This document shows, one piece after another, positions 23,996-32,901 of a DNA stretch of 64,000 nt. The stretch lies in contig PLSD01000018.1 of NCBI GenBank assembly GCA_003164135.1, positions 61,068-125,067 of the forward strand. The letters are read 5' to 3'. Numbering within the stretch: the first letter of the stretch is position 1; each line of letters starts with the position of its first letter. Position numbers and translations under genes: made by a program. The notes beneath the pieces were generated by a model. It saw nothing but the letters and a program-made list of their open reading frames with translations. It searched no databases and was not told the origin of the DNA. The stretch is from Acetobacteraceae bacterium (GTDB lineage Bacteria; Pseudomonadota; Alphaproteobacteria; Acetobacterales; Acetobacteraceae).

Positions 23996-24739
23996 ATGCA
24001 AAGCAATTCCCTTTACACCAGCATGGCGGGGCTGCAGGCGATTAACGCGCAAATGCAGGCTGTGGCATCCAACCTCGCCAACCAGCAGACGCCGGGTTAC
24101 GCGGCGGTGCAGGCAATGACGGAAGCGGCAAACTACCGGGGCAGTAATGCGCCCGCTGGAGCGGATGCAGTGGCGCTGACGCCGGGGCCGGATCTGACGC
24201 AGGGCACTTTGAACCATACCGGCGACCCGATGAACGTGGCGCTGGGCGGGGATGCGTGGCTGGAGGTGCAGACTGGTGCCGGGCCGGCATTGACGCGCAA
24301 TGGCTCGCTTAGTGTCTCCAGTGCCGGGATATTGACGGATACGGCCGGGAATCCGGTGCTGGGCGCGGGGGGGCAGCCGATCAGCCTGCCGAACCTGGCC
24401 AAGCTCGAAATTGGCTCGGACGGTACAGTGTCCGGCGTGCCCGCGAGTTCTCCGGGTGGGCCGGCACAGGTTTATGGGCAGATTAATTTAGTGGGCACAC
24501 CTGCGGGCACGCTGACGCCGCTGAGTGGCACGCTGTACAGCCCGCCGGCCGGGGCCACGCTGAGTGCGGCCACGAATGGTTCGCTGCATCAGGGGTATCT
24601 GAACGACAGCAACGTGAATGTGACGCAGAGCATGATGCAGATGATCGCGGACAGCCGCTCCTACCAGTTGCAGACAGATATGATGAAGTCTCAAGGCAGC
24701 AGCGCTGGGGATCTCAATGCGCTGGTTGCGCAAGGATAA
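23996..24739 (+). CDS. flgF: Flagellar proximal rod protein FlgF
   Basis: A 247-residue rod protein of the FlgF/FlgG family: MAGLQAINAQMQAVASNLAN near the N-terminus, LTQGTLNHTGDPMNVALGGD near 64-83, and the C-terminal MQMIADSRSYQLQTDMMK helix. It is shorter than FlgG and begins with the FlgF-type SLYTSMAG. flgG starts 6 bp later. Confidence 0.94.
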   Translation: MQSNSLYTSMAGLQAINAQMQAVASNLANQQTPGYAAVQAMTEAANYRGSNAPAGADAVALTPGPDLTQGTLNHTGDPMNVALGGDAWLEVQTGAGPALTRNGSLSVSSAGILTDTAGNPVLGAGGQPISLPNLAKLEIGSDGTVSGVPASSPGGPAQVYGQINLVGTPAGTLTPLSGTLYSPPAGATLSAATNGSLHQGYLNDSNVNVTQSMMQMIADSRSYQLQTDMMKSQGSSAGDLNALVAQG

Positions 24740-24745
24740 GCAAAA

Positions 24746-25540
24746 ATGAATCACACACTCGATACGATCGCCACGGGGCTGGAAGCCAGCCAGACGATGA
24801 TGGACACGATCGCGGATAATCTTTCCAACGTGAATACCACGGGATTTAAGTCGGAGACGCCGGAGTTTCAGTCGTTACTGTATCAGGACGGGATTCAGCC
24901 TGGGGCGAATTCGACCGGGACCACCGTGTATCCCTCCGGGCTGGAGGTTGGCACTGGGGTGAAGGTTGCCTCGATCAAAGATACGCTGACGCAGGGGACG
25001 CTGACCAGCACAGGCAACCCGATGGATCTGGCGATTAACGGCAACGGGTATTTTCAGATTTTGCAGCCGGATGGCCAGACGGCTTATACGCGTGACGGCT
25101 CGTTCCAGTTGAACCAGAGCGGCCAGATGGTGAATTCCAGCGGGTATCAGGTGCTGCCGAGCGTGACGATTCCGGCCAATGCGACGAGCGTGACCATCGG
25201 CACGGATGGGACGGTTTCCATCACCACACCGGGGTCCTCGGCGGCGACGCAGGTGGGGCAGATTCAGATGGCGAATTTTGTTAATCCGCAGGGGTTGCAG
25301 CCGCTGGGCGGGAATTTGTTTGCGAGCACAACTTCCAGCGGCACCGCGATTGCCGGGGCGCCGCAGAGCAATGGGTTGGGGTCGGTGAACCAGAGCTATC
25401 TGGAATCCTCCAATGTGGATGTGGTGCAGGCGATGGTGAATATGATTTCCGCTGAGCGAGCCTATCAGCTTGGTACGCAGGCGGCATCAGCGGTGGATAA
25501 CCAGTTGAACTATCTCGCGCAGGCGGCCGCCGGGGCATGA
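24746..25540 (+). CDS. flgG: Flagellar distal rod protein FlgG
   Basis: A 264-residue distal rod protein: MDTIADNLSNVNTTGFKSET near 20-39, TLTQGTLTSTGNPMDLAING near 80-99, and the C-terminal motif DVVQAMVNMISAERAYQLGT. It matches FlgG in length and motifs. It runs straight into flgH with an ATGA overlap; in many Alphaproteobacteria flgA lies here, but it is absent. Confidence 0.96.
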   Translation: MNHTLDTIATGLEASQTMMDTIADNLSNVNTTGFKSETPEFQSLLYQDGIQPGANSTGTTVYPSGLEVGTGVKVASIKDTLTQGTLTSTGNPMDLAINGNGYFQILQPDGQTAYTRDGSFQLNQSGQMVNSSGYQVLPSVTIPANATSVTIGTDGTVSITTPGSSAATQVGQIQMANFVNPQGLQPLGGNLFASTTSSGTAIAGAPQSNGLGSVNQSYLESSNVDVVQAMVNMISAERAYQLGTQAASAVDNQLNYLAQAAAGA

Positions 25541-26241
25541 GGCAGAAACGCGCCATGTTCGGGAGGGTTTTGCTGTTGGCGGGACTGTGCCTTCCGGCCG
25601 GGTGCGCGACCAAGCCGCCGGTGGCGGCGGCGCTGGTGGAGCCTGCGGCGTTTCCTATCGACGTGCAGCCGCAGCAGCAGGCGATGGATGGCTCGGTGTT
25701 TCCGGCGTCCACCTCTGGTTCGCTGTATGAGCCACGGCGGGACTGGCGGCCGGGAGATTTGGTGACGATTAACATTGTGACCAGCGCCACCGCGGATAAT
25801 TCTGATAATGCGGCGCTGAAGCGGACGGGGACGATCAATGATTCGATGACCAGCTTCATGGGCGTGCCGCTGAGTTTTGGAAAAGTGGATGGCGCCAGCA
25901 TTTCACCCAATATCGGCGCGACATCGGATCAGGAATATGCCGGGGCGGGGACGGCGGCGGCGTCCAACAACATATCCGGCCAGGTGGAGGCGGTGATTAC
26001 GCATGTTGACCCCAACGGCACGCTGGCGCTGGCGGGGCGGACCAATGTGAATATCAACGGCAATGTCACCAGCATAGTGGTGACCGGCTATGCCAGCCCG
26101 GATGATATTGCTGCCAACACGACAATTAGTTCCAATAACGTGGCGGATATGAATGTGCAGTACGTCGGCAACGGGCCGATCAACGGGGCGCACCAGGTGC
26201 CGTGGTTGCAGCAGATTCTTACCAAGGTCTCGCCGTTTTGA
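25537..26241 (+). CDS. flgH: Flagellar L-ring lipoprotein FlgH
   Basis: A 234-residue outer-membrane L-ring protein. The signal peptide ends in the lipobox LPAGC (Cys at about residue 23). The conserved FlgH segments are DWRPGDLVTINI near 70 and ALAGRTNVNINGNVTSIVVTG near the C-terminus. The ATG overlaps the flgG stop; an alternative Met (MFGRVLLL) lies six codons in. flgI overlaps its stop. Confidence 0.95.
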   Translation: MRQKRAMFGRVLLLAGLCLPAGCATKPPVAAALVEPAAFPIDVQPQQQAMDGSVFPASTSGSLYEPRRDWRPGDLVTINIVTSATADNSDNAALKRTGTINDSMTSFMGVPLSFGKVDGASISPNIGATSDQEYAGAGTAAASNNISGQVEAVITHVDPNGTLALAGRTNVNINGNVTSIVVTGYASPDDIAANTTISSNNVADMNVQYVGNGPINGAHQVPWLQQILTKVSPF

Positions 26242-27341
26242 GGCAGGTGCGGGCATGGTGGTGTGTGCCGGTGGTGGTGCTGTTTGCCGCCACGGCGCAT
26301 GCGGATACCACGACGATTGACCAGCTGGTGACTGTGGCGGGGGCGCCGACCAATCAGCTTTATGGCTATGGACTGGTCGTGGGGTTGCCGGGTACGGGCG
26401 ACCAGACGACCGAGGTGCCGTATACGCAGCAATCCATTTTGAACATGCTGCGAAACATGGGTATTTCGCTGCCGAATGTGACTTCGATGCAGCCCAACGA
26501 TGTCGCCTCGGTGATGGTGACGGCGGAAGTGCCGGCTTTTGCGCATGCCGGGCAGCGGGTGGATGTGACGGTTTCAGCCGTGGGCAATGCGGCCTCACTC
26601 GCCGGAGGTGTGCTGCTGCCGACGCCGATGCGCGGCGGCAACGGCGTGGTGTATGCACAGGCGCAGGGGCCGCTGCTGGTAAGCGGGTTTGCCAGCAGTG
26701 CTGGCGGAACTTCCACCAGTGTGAACGTGCCGACCGTGGGTGCGCTGCCTGGCGGAGCGATGCTCGCCAATACCATCCCGGCGGACTACACCGTGAACGG
26801 CACGAGCGCGTTGTTGCTGGACACTCCGAGTTTTCAGACCGCGCAGCAAATTACCGATGTGATCAACGCCAGTTATGGCGGCGGCACGGCGACGGCGGCA
26901 TCACCTGGGGAAGTGGATTTGGCGGCGCAGGGGGTGAACCCGATGCGCTTTATGGCCGGGGTGCTCTCCTTGCCGATTACACCACCGGCGCAGGCACCCA
27001 CGATTATTGTGGATGCGCAGAGCGGCACGATTGTGATGAATGCCGGGGTCACGCTGGGGCCAGCCGTGGTGAGCCATGGCGATCTGACTGTGAACATTCA
27101 GACCACTACGGGGGTAAGCCAGCCTGGGCCGTTCAGTAACGGCGCAACCGTGGCGGTGCAGAACACCGCAGTGAGCGCCAAGCAGCCGAAGGCGGATGTT
27201 ATCAGCCTGCCGCGCGCCGCGACATTGCAGGATGTGGCGGCCGCGCTAAATGCGGTGGGGGCGACGCCTTCCGACCTGATCGCGATTATCGAGGCGCTGA
27301 AGCAGGCTGGGGCGATCAACGGCACGATCAAGGTGATCTGA
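26238..27341 (+). CDS. flgI: Flagellar P-ring protein FlgI
   Basis: A 367-residue periplasmic P-ring protein with a signal peptide (WWCVPVVVLFAATAHA). Diagnostic FlgI segments are YGYGLVVGLPGTGDQT near 35 and RNMGISLPNVTSMQPNDVAS. The start is uncertain: no ATG is available near the signal peptide. TTG at 26238 overlaps the flgH stop (TTGA) and GTG at 26247 is the other choice. It ends one base into flgJ. Confidence 0.94.
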   Translation: MRQVRAWWCVPVVVLFAATAHADTTTIDQLVTVAGAPTNQLYGYGLVVGLPGTGDQTTEVPYTQQSILNMLRNMGISLPNVTSMQPNDVASVMVTAEVPAFAHAGQRVDVTVSAVGNAASLAGGVLLPTPMRGGNGVVYAQAQGPLLVSGFASSAGGTSTSVNVPTVGALPGGAMLANTIPADYTVNGTSALLLDTPSFQTAQQITDVINASYGGGTATAASPGEVDLAAQGVNPMRFMAGVLSLPITPPAQAPTIIVDAQSGTIVMNAGVTLGPAVVSHGDLTVNIQTTTGVSQPGPFSNGATVAVQNTAVSAKQPKADVISLPRAATLQDVAAALNAVGATPSDLIAIIEALKQAGAINGTIKVI

Positions 27342-28228
27342 TGACGCTGGTGACCAATATGGGGCATGCCGCCTTGAACAATGCCGCACCGCAGCCTGGG
27401 TTGAGCACGGCGGTGAAGCATATGGCCGGCATGCTGTGGTATGAAATGTTCTCCGAACTGAACAAGAGCGGGATGAGTGCGGATACGCTCGGCACCGGGG
27501 GCGATGACTTCCAGGGCATGTTTATGTGGAACATCGCGCAGAATGACTTTGGCAAATACGATAGCGCACTGGCGGCGGCAGCAATGCGGCAGGTGGGCGG
27601 GGATACGGCGCCGGCCGAAGCGGTGGCGGCAATGCCGGTGCTGGCGGCCGAGCCGGGCAGCGACTTGGCGCAGGCAGTGGCGGTGTCCGCAGCGCCGGAG
27701 GTGACCCGGCAGACGGGGGATCTGGTAAGTCAGGCCAAGAGTTTTGCGAAAGCCGTGTGGCCGCAGATTCAGGCGGCGGCGGCGCAGCTGGGCGTGCCCC
27801 CGGTGGCCGTGCTGGCGCAGACGGCGCTGGAAACCGGCTGGGGCACGGCGGCGCCGGGGAATAATCTGTTTGGGATAAAAGCCGTGGATGGTGAAAGCGG
27901 CACCAGCCGGGCAACCCATGAGGTAGTGGATGGGGTGCTGACGCCCCAGACCGCCGCGTTCCGCGATTATGCCAGCACCGGATCCAGTGTTTCCGATTAT
28001 GTTGGGCAGATACAGTCCGGGTTCCAAGGGGCCGTGGGGCAAAGCACAGTGGCGGGCTTTGCCGGGGCGCTGCAACAGTCCGGTTATGCAACTGATACGA
28101 ATTATGCCGCCAAGATCGTCAATATAGCGCAGTCGCCGTTAATGGCGCAGGTGCTGCAAGCGGTCGGCGGAACTACCCAGGGCGCGGGGGATGCGCCACA
28201 AAGCCAGAACAAGACAGGTGTGTTATGA
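27341..28228 (+). CDS. flgJ: Flagellar rod assembly protein FlgJ with muramidase domain
   Basis: A 295-residue two-domain protein. The N-terminal rod-binding domain covers about 20-85 (HMAGMLWYEMFSELNKS). The C-terminal glucosaminidase-type domain covers about 135-275, with the catalytic Glu in LAQTALETGWG and the NNLFGIKA motif. It opens peptidoglycan for the rod. Many Alphaproteobacteria have a rod-binding domain only, so the fused hydrolase is worth noting. It overlaps flgK as ATGA. Confidence 0.93.
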   Translation: MTLVTNMGHAALNNAAPQPGLSTAVKHMAGMLWYEMFSELNKSGMSADTLGTGGDDFQGMFMWNIAQNDFGKYDSALAAAAMRQVGGDTAPAEAVAAMPVLAAEPGSDLAQAVAVSAAPEVTRQTGDLVSQAKSFAKAVWPQIQAAAAQLGVPPVAVLAQTALETGWGTAAPGNNLFGIKAVDGESGTSRATHEVVDGVLTPQTAAFRDYASTGSSVSDYVGQIQSGFQGAVGQSTVAGFAGALQQSGYATDTNYAAKIVNIAQSPLMAQVLQAVGGTTQGAGDAPQSQNKTGVL

Positions 28229-30156
28229 GCGGAATCACGGGTGCTATGAATACGGCGCTGAGCGGGCTGAAGCTATTTGAAGCCGGGATAAGTTCTGTTT
28301 CGAACAATCTGGCAAATGCCACCACTGCTGGGTATGCGGTCGAAAATGTAATTGCCAGCACCGCCGCCGGGGCCTTCGGGCAAGCGGGAAATGGCGTGCA
28401 GGCGCCGCAGATATTGCGCGCCGCCAGCGGGTTTGCCGCCGGGTTGCTGCGTACGGCAAATAGTGCGTCGCAGGCGGCGAGTAACCAGGCTGCATCGCTC
28501 ACCACCATTTCCAACGGGCTGACCAATAATGGCAATGTGCAGACCTCCATCAACCAATTTTTCCAGGATGTGAGTACGCTGGCCGCTAACCCGACGAGTG
28601 CCGCGCAACGGCAGACCGTGCTGGCGGATGCGCAGATGGTGACGGGATCGTTCCAGAGTGCGGCAGGGGTTATTAACGGAGCCGTCAGCGGGGCGGGAGC
28701 GGTGTTGCAGCAGAGTGTGTTCTCGGCAAATAATTTGCTGGGGCAGCTTGCGGTGATTAACAAAAGCCTGATTTCCGCGCCGAATGATCCCAGCCTGCTT
28801 GACCAGCAGCAGGCGGCGCTGAACTCACTCTCCGGCCTGATTTCCGTGAACGTGCTGCCGCAACCGAATGGCTCGGTGATTGTGGCCACCGGCGGGACTG
28901 TGTTGCTCGACCAAAGCGGAGCGCAGAGTCTGGCCGTTACCAACAACGGTTCCGTACCAAGCCTCGCAGCCGGGAATGACGCAACGCCGGTGAGCGTGAG
29001 CGGGGCGGACGGGGCGATTGGCGCCAGTGTGAGCACGTATCAGGCCGGCGGCGCGGCGTTGCAAAGTCTGGGGACGATTGCGGCTATTTTTGTCAGCAGT
29101 GTGAATGCGGTGCAGGCGCAGGGGTTAACGCCTGGCGGGGCGCAGGGTGGGGCGATATTCTCCGTGCCCGCGCCCAGTGTGACCGCGAATGCCAGCAATA
29201 CCGGTACTGCCAGCATCACGGCGCAGATTACCAACAGCAGCGCGCTACCGGCGGATGGCGGACCTTTTCAGCTGAGTTACAGCAGTACGGCGGGATGGAC
29301 CGCGACGGACCAGGCGAGCGGACAGAGTTTTACGCCCACCGGGACGCCGCCCGCGTTCGCCGGAATGACACTGGCGATAACCGGCACGCCGGCGAATGGC
29401 GACCAATTCACGCTCAACCCCGCGCCGAATGCGGCGACTGGAATTGCCGTGACGGCAACCAACCCGAATGATATTGCCGCGGCGGATCCGTATGCGGCCA
29501 CGCCGGGAACTTTGCAGAGTGATGGCTCGATCCTGAATTCCAATGGTGGCAGCATAAGTACCGGCGCGGATATGGTGACGAGTACGCCGGCCGGTAATGC
29601 AGCTGTGATTCCGGCGAGTTATTTTGGGCAAAATTTGCAGGTCACGTTTACCTCGGCGACCGCTTATACGGTGGCGGCGGCCGCGAGTCCTGGTACGGCG
29701 ATTGCCAGTGGTGCGCTGGGCGGTTCGGGAGGGAATCTGGCCGTGGCTTATCCGGCGGGGGCGGCTTCCGGGCAATATTGGCAACTGCCGGTTACCGGCT
29801 CACCAGTGGCGGGCGATACACTGACGTTAACGGCAGGCAGCGGTGCCAGTGGCAGTAACACCGCGCGCATGGCGGCACTGTGGACGGCTTCCGGGACCAC
29901 CGTATCCGGCACGTTGCAGCAGACCGTTGTGGGATTTGGCACGGCGCTTGGCGCCAATGCGCAGGCGGCGCAGCAGCTCAGCACCGCAACCGCCGGGCAA
30001 GTGACCACCGCGACGACGAATTTGCAGACGGTGGCGGGAGTGAATACCGACCAGCAGGCGGTGACGTTGACCAATTACCAGCAGGCGTACCAGGCGGCGG
30101 CGCAGGCGATCAGTGCCGCGCATACGATGTTCGAATCACTGCTGACGTCGGTTTAG
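28225..30156 (+). CDS. flgK: Hook-filament junction protein FlgK
   Basis: A 643-residue HAP1. The N-terminal motif GISSVSNNLANATTAGYAVE (about 23-42), a coiled region with QQAALNSLSGLISVNVLPQP, a large Ala/Gly/Thr-rich surface middle, and the C-terminal motif QAVTLTNYQQAYQAAAQAIS are all present. Its partner FlgL lies in the leftward operon. The ATG overlaps the flgJ stop. Confidence 0.95.
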   Translation: MSGITGAMNTALSGLKLFEAGISSVSNNLANATTAGYAVENVIASTAAGAFGQAGNGVQAPQILRAASGFAAGLLRTANSASQAASNQAASLTTISNGLTNNGNVQTSINQFFQDVSTLAANPTSAAQRQTVLADAQMVTGSFQSAAGVINGAVSGAGAVLQQSVFSANNLLGQLAVINKSLISAPNDPSLLDQQQAALNSLSGLISVNVLPQPNGSVIVATGGTVLLDQSGAQSLAVTNNGSVPSLAAGNDATPVSVSGADGAIGASVSTYQAGGAALQSLGTIAAIFVSSVNAVQAQGLTPGGAQGGAIFSVPAPSVTANASNTGTASITAQITNSSALPADGGPFQLSYSSTAGWTATDQASGQSFTPTGTPPAFAGMTLAITGTPANGDQFTLNPAPNAATGIAVTATNPNDIAAADPYAATPGTLQSDGSILNSNGGSISTGADMVTSTPAGNAAVIPASYFGQNLQVTFTSATAYTVAAAASPGTAIASGALGGSGGNLAVAYPAGAASGQYWQLPVTGSPVAGDTLTLTAGSGASGSNTARMAALWTASGTTVSGTLQQTVVGFGTALGANAQAAQQLSTATAGQVTTATTNLQTVAGVNTDQQAVTLTNYQQAYQAAAQAISAAHTMFESLLTSV

Positions 30157-30180
30157 TTCGATTTGTTTTTGGGAGATTTC

Positions 30181-30651
30181 ATGGGCCTTAAAAAAATTCT
30201 GATTTTTGGTGGGATCGCGGTGGTGGTTATTGGCGGCGGGATTGGCGGGGCGGTGGTATATCTGCACCACGGCGCGCCAGCGGCGGCGAATAAACCCGTG
30301 GTGGTCGTGCCTAAGCCGATTTATTTTGCTCAGTTGGATAATGTAGTGGTGAGTATCCCCGCCGATGCGGGCGATCCGGCGACTTCGTATGTGCAGTTTG
30401 GCATTCAGTTCGCCACTACCGAACCGAATGCGGTGACGGAATTTACGTCGCTGCAGCCGATTATAAAAGCTGACGTTATCAATTTGATGATGAACGAGAC
30501 ACAGAAAACGTTACAGGACCCCGCAGCGCGGGTGGCACTGACGAAGAGCTGCCTGGGGATTTCCAACAGCGTGCTGTCTGCGAGCGCGAATTATACACCA
30601 GCGAACCCGTTCACGGCGGCATATATTACCAATCTTGTCGTGCAGGACTAG
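30181..30651 (+). CDS. fliL: Flagellar basal body-associated protein FliL
   Basis: A 156-residue inner-membrane protein that surrounds the stator. It has a Gly-rich membrane helix (about 5-28), a linker, and a periplasmic FliL domain with VVVSIPADAG and YVQFGIQFATTEPNAVTEFT. The start at 30181 has GGGAG 7 nt upstream; six extra upstream codons are open but unlikely. fliO overlaps or abuts its end. Confidence 0.9.
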   Translation: MGLKKILIFGGIAVVVIGGGIGGAVVYLHHGAPAAANKPVVVVPKPIYFAQLDNVVVSIPADAGDPATSYVQFGIQFATTEPNAVTEFTSLQPIIKADVINLMMNETQKTLQDPAARVALTKSCLGISNSVLSASANYTPANPFTAAYITNLVVQD

Positions 30652-30655
30652 GGGG

Positions 30656-30931
30656 TTGGATAGTTCAGGCATCCAGCTTGCGGCTTCGTCCCTGGTCTCT
30701 CTCAGCGTTATTCTCGGCGTGCTTGCCGGGGCTACGCTTTTACTCCGCCGGTTGCGGGGTACAGCATGGGGGCAACGGACCGTGAGCCAGTCGCCGATTA
30801 AAATTACTGCGTCACGTGCGCTGGGCGGACAGAATACGCTGATTATCGCCGAGGTCGAAGGACGGCGGTTTCTTATCGGCGTCGGCCGCGCAGGCATAGC
30901 GGCCATTGGCAGGATTGATGGCCATGAATAG
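30656..30931 (+). CDS. fliO: Flagellar biosynthesis protein FliO
   Basis: A short FliO (about 91 residues from this start): one membrane helix (SLVSLSVILGVLAGATLLLR) and a cytoplasmic tail with SPIKITASRALGGQNTLIIA then EVEGRRFLIGV, the usual FliO core. It helps assemble the FliP ring. The start is unsure: the frame opens at TTG 30635 within fliL, and TTG 30656 lies right after the fliL stop. No ATG is available. Its end overlaps the fliP start. Confidence 0.8.
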   Translation: MDSSGIQLAASSLVSLSVILGVLAGATLLLRRLRGTAWGQRTVSQSPIKITASRALGGQNTLIIAEVEGRRFLIGVGRAGIAAIGRIDGHE

Positions 30932-31160
30932 TGTTAAGGCAAACAAGGCCAAGGGGCTCCGCCCCCTGGACCCCAGCGAAGGGCCCCGCCCTTCGAACGC
31001 GTTAATGAGGTTTTTGAGAGGGGCTCGCTCAAGCCGCTCCAAATCCCGTGCGGCGAGCCCCTCTCAAAAACCTCAGTTAATGGATTCCAAAGGCGAGCCT
31101 TTGGCGGGGTTCCAAGGGGCAGCGCCCCTTGGCCTTGCTTGCTTAACCCTGTTCCTGGCC
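30920..31160. repeat. Palindromic repeat element inside the fliP leader
   Basis: A long imperfect inverted repeat. The centre is perfect: 31006-31028 (23 bp) is the reverse complement of 31053-31075, around a 24-bp spacer. Further out, each arm carries the same two-hairpin module: left, 30949-30957/30961-30969 and 30977-30984/30988-30995; right, about 31087-31104 and 31112-31132. The similarity continues to about 30920 and 31160. The module also occurs at 1-95. The frame stays open through it on both strands. Confidence 0.85.
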
Positions 31161-31868
31161 GCCGGTCCTGCTCATGCGGCAGCGCCGGGGGGGCTGACGT
31201 TAATGAGTGAGGCGGTGGGTGCGGGTGGCGGGGCGGCGTATTCGTTGAACGTGCAGACGTTGCTGGTGATTACCGGGCTGGCGTTTTTGCCCGGCATTTT
31301 GCTGCTGATGACGGGGTTTACGCGAATTATTATTGTGCTTTCGGTATTGCGGCAGGCGCTGGGATTGCAGACGACGCCGCCTAACATGGTGTTGTCAGCG
31401 CTGGCGTTGGCGTTGACGGTGTTTGTGATGCAAGGGGTGATCCAGCAGGAGCAGAGGCTGGCGATTGATCCGTATCTGGCAGGGCAGATCAGTTTTAACC
31501 AGGCCGTGGCGGCGGCCGAGCCGCCGGAGCAGGATTTCATGCTGGCGCAGACGCGCAAGGCACCGTTGCATTTGTTCGTGGATTTAAGCGGCGGGCATTA
31601 TGCGACACCGAAGGATGTGCCGCTGACGGTGCTGGTGCCGGCGTTTGCGACTTCGGAGCTGGAGACCGCGTTTCAGATCAGTTTTCTGATTTATGTGCCG
31701 TTTGTACTGATCGATCTGGCGGTGGCGTCGGTGTTGATGTCGCTGGGCATGATTATGGTGTCGCCGACGCTGATTTCGCTGCCGTTGAAGTTGCTGATGT
31801 TTGTTTCCATTCACGGCTGGGTGCTCGTGCTGGGCACGCTGGCAAATAGTTTCGTGCTGCCGCCGTAA
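30924..31868 (+). CDS. fliP: Flagellar export gate protein FliP with a repeat-invaded leader
   Basis: A 314-residue FliP from this start, against about 245 in E. coli. The mature part is normal: FLPGILLLMTGFTRIIIVLS, the QTRKAPLHLF segment and the final helices with SLGMIMVSPTLISLPLKLL. A signal peptide ending FLAAGPAHA precedes it. The first 65 or so residues are encoded by a palindromic repeat and look unnatural (Arg/Ser/Pro-rich). ATG 30924 has GGCAGGA upstream; an internal ATG (31080) would give a more normal precursor of about 262 residues. It forms the export channel with FliQ and FliR. Confidence 0.9.
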   Translation: MNSVKANKAKGLRPLDPSEGPRPSNALMRFLRGARSSRSKSRAASPSQKPQLMDSKGEPLAGFQGAAPLGLACLTLFLAAGPAHAAAPGGLTLMSEAVGAGGGAAYSLNVQTLLVITGLAFLPGILLLMTGFTRIIIVLSVLRQALGLQTTPPNMVLSALALALTVFVMQGVIQQEQRLAIDPYLAGQISFNQAVAAAEPPEQDFMLAQTRKAPLHLFVDLSGGHYATPKDVPLTVLVPAFATSELETAFQISFLIYVPFVLIDLAVASVLMSLGMIMVSPTLISLPLKLLMFVSIHGWVLVLGTLANSFVLPP

Positions 31869-32143
31869 TGCCGCTTTACTTGCAACTGCTGCACATGGCG
31901 CTGGCCACGGAGCTGGAGGCGGTGACGCCGATTGTGGTGGTGTTGCTAGTGATTGGCCTGGCGACGGCGATTTTTCAATCGGCGTTGCAGATTGAGGATG
32001 CGACGTTCAGCCTGTTGCCGAAGGTTTTTGCGATGATCGCGATCGGGCTAACCGGCGGGTTTGGCGCGCTGCAGGTATTTGAGCATTTCGCGGTGCTGTT
32101 CATTTCCCATGCGCCGATGCTGGTGCACCAAACGTGGTCCTGA
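31868..32143 (+). CDS. fliQ: FliQ-family export gate protein, second copy
   Basis: A 91-residue protein with two membrane helices and the FliQ core: PIVVVLLVIGLATAIFQSAL then QIEDATFSLLPK. Position between fliP and fliR is the canonical place of fliQ, which makes this the more conventional copy. It differs over most positions from the copy at 11789-12052, so the two are not a recent duplication. fliP overlaps its start by one base; fliR starts 10 nt before its end. Confidence 0.9.
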   Translation: MPLYLQLLHMALATELEAVTPIVVVLLVIGLATAIFQSALQIEDATFSLLPKVFAMIAIGLTGGFGALQVFEHFAVLFISHAPMLVHQTWS

Positions 32144-32901
32144 GCCAGGCGCAGGTGATGCTGTGGCTTGGTCAATTTCTGTGGCCATTTCTGCGCATTA
32201 CCGGGTTGATGCTGACGGCGCCGATTTATGGGTCCTCGATGGTGCCGGCTACTGTGAAAGCGGCGCTGGCAGCGGCACTGGCGGCGGCGTTGGCGCTTTG
32301 GCTGCCAGGGCTGCCGGCGTTTCCGGGGGATCCGCTCAGCGCGATTTATACCGGGGTGGTGCAGATCGCGTTTGGCGCGATGCTGGGCATGGTGATGCAG
32401 ATTGTGATTTCCGCCGTCGCGAGTGCCGGCGAAATTGCCGGGCTGGCGATGGGGCTGAGTTTCGCGGAGTTGCAATTCCGGGAATCACCCGGGGTAACCC
32501 CGGTACTTTACGACATCATGCTTTGGGCTGGCATGCTGGGGTATATGGCGGCGGGCGGGCCGGTGTGGCTGTTCGCGGCGCTGGCGCATTCGTTTCAGCA
32601 CGGCGTGGGGGTTGGTGGCATTGCCAGCTGGAGTGAGCTGGCGGCACTGGGCGGCACGTTGCTGAGTTCGGCGGTGTGTTTGGCGATGCCGGTGCTGGCG
32701 GTGTCGCTCTGCGTCAACCTGACCGTCGGCCTGACCACGGTGTTCGCGCCGCAGATGAATTTGCTGACCATCGGCTTTCCACTGCTGATACTGGCCGGGC
32801 TGTGGGTGCTGGGGGGTTCGGTGTTCTACCTGGGCCACAACATGGCGCAGCTGATGAGCGTGGGCACGGATGCGCTGACCGGCATGCTCGGCCATGGCTG
32901 A
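32134..32901 (+). CDS. fliR: Flagellar export gate protein FliR
   Basis: A 255-residue membrane protein with about six helices, full length for FliR. The conserved SFAELQFRESPGVTPVLYDI-like segment lies near 109-128, where typical FliR has a phenylalanine-rich motif, and the last third has NLTVGLTTVFAPQMNLLTIG then FPLLI. The GTG start at 32134 overlaps the fliQ end. Its stop overlaps flhB by 8 nt. Confidence 0.94.
   Translation: MVLSQAQVMLWLGQFLWPFLRITGLMLTAPIYGSSMVPATVKAALAAALAAALALWLPGLPAFPGDPLSAIYTGVVQIAFGAMLGMVMQIVISAVASAGEIAGLAMGLSFAELQFRESPGVTPVLYDIMLWAGMLGYMAAGGPVWLFAALAHSFQHGVGVGGIASWSELAALGGTLLSSAVCLAMPVLAVSLCVNLTVGLTTVFAPQMNLLTIGFPLLILAGLWVLGGSVFYLGHNMAQLMSVGTDALTGMLGHG

Noticed and set aside
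30812-31042. Minus-strand frame with a signal-peptide-like start in the fliP leader
   Set aside because: It is the mirror image produced by the palindromic element; kept as part of that finding, not as a gene.
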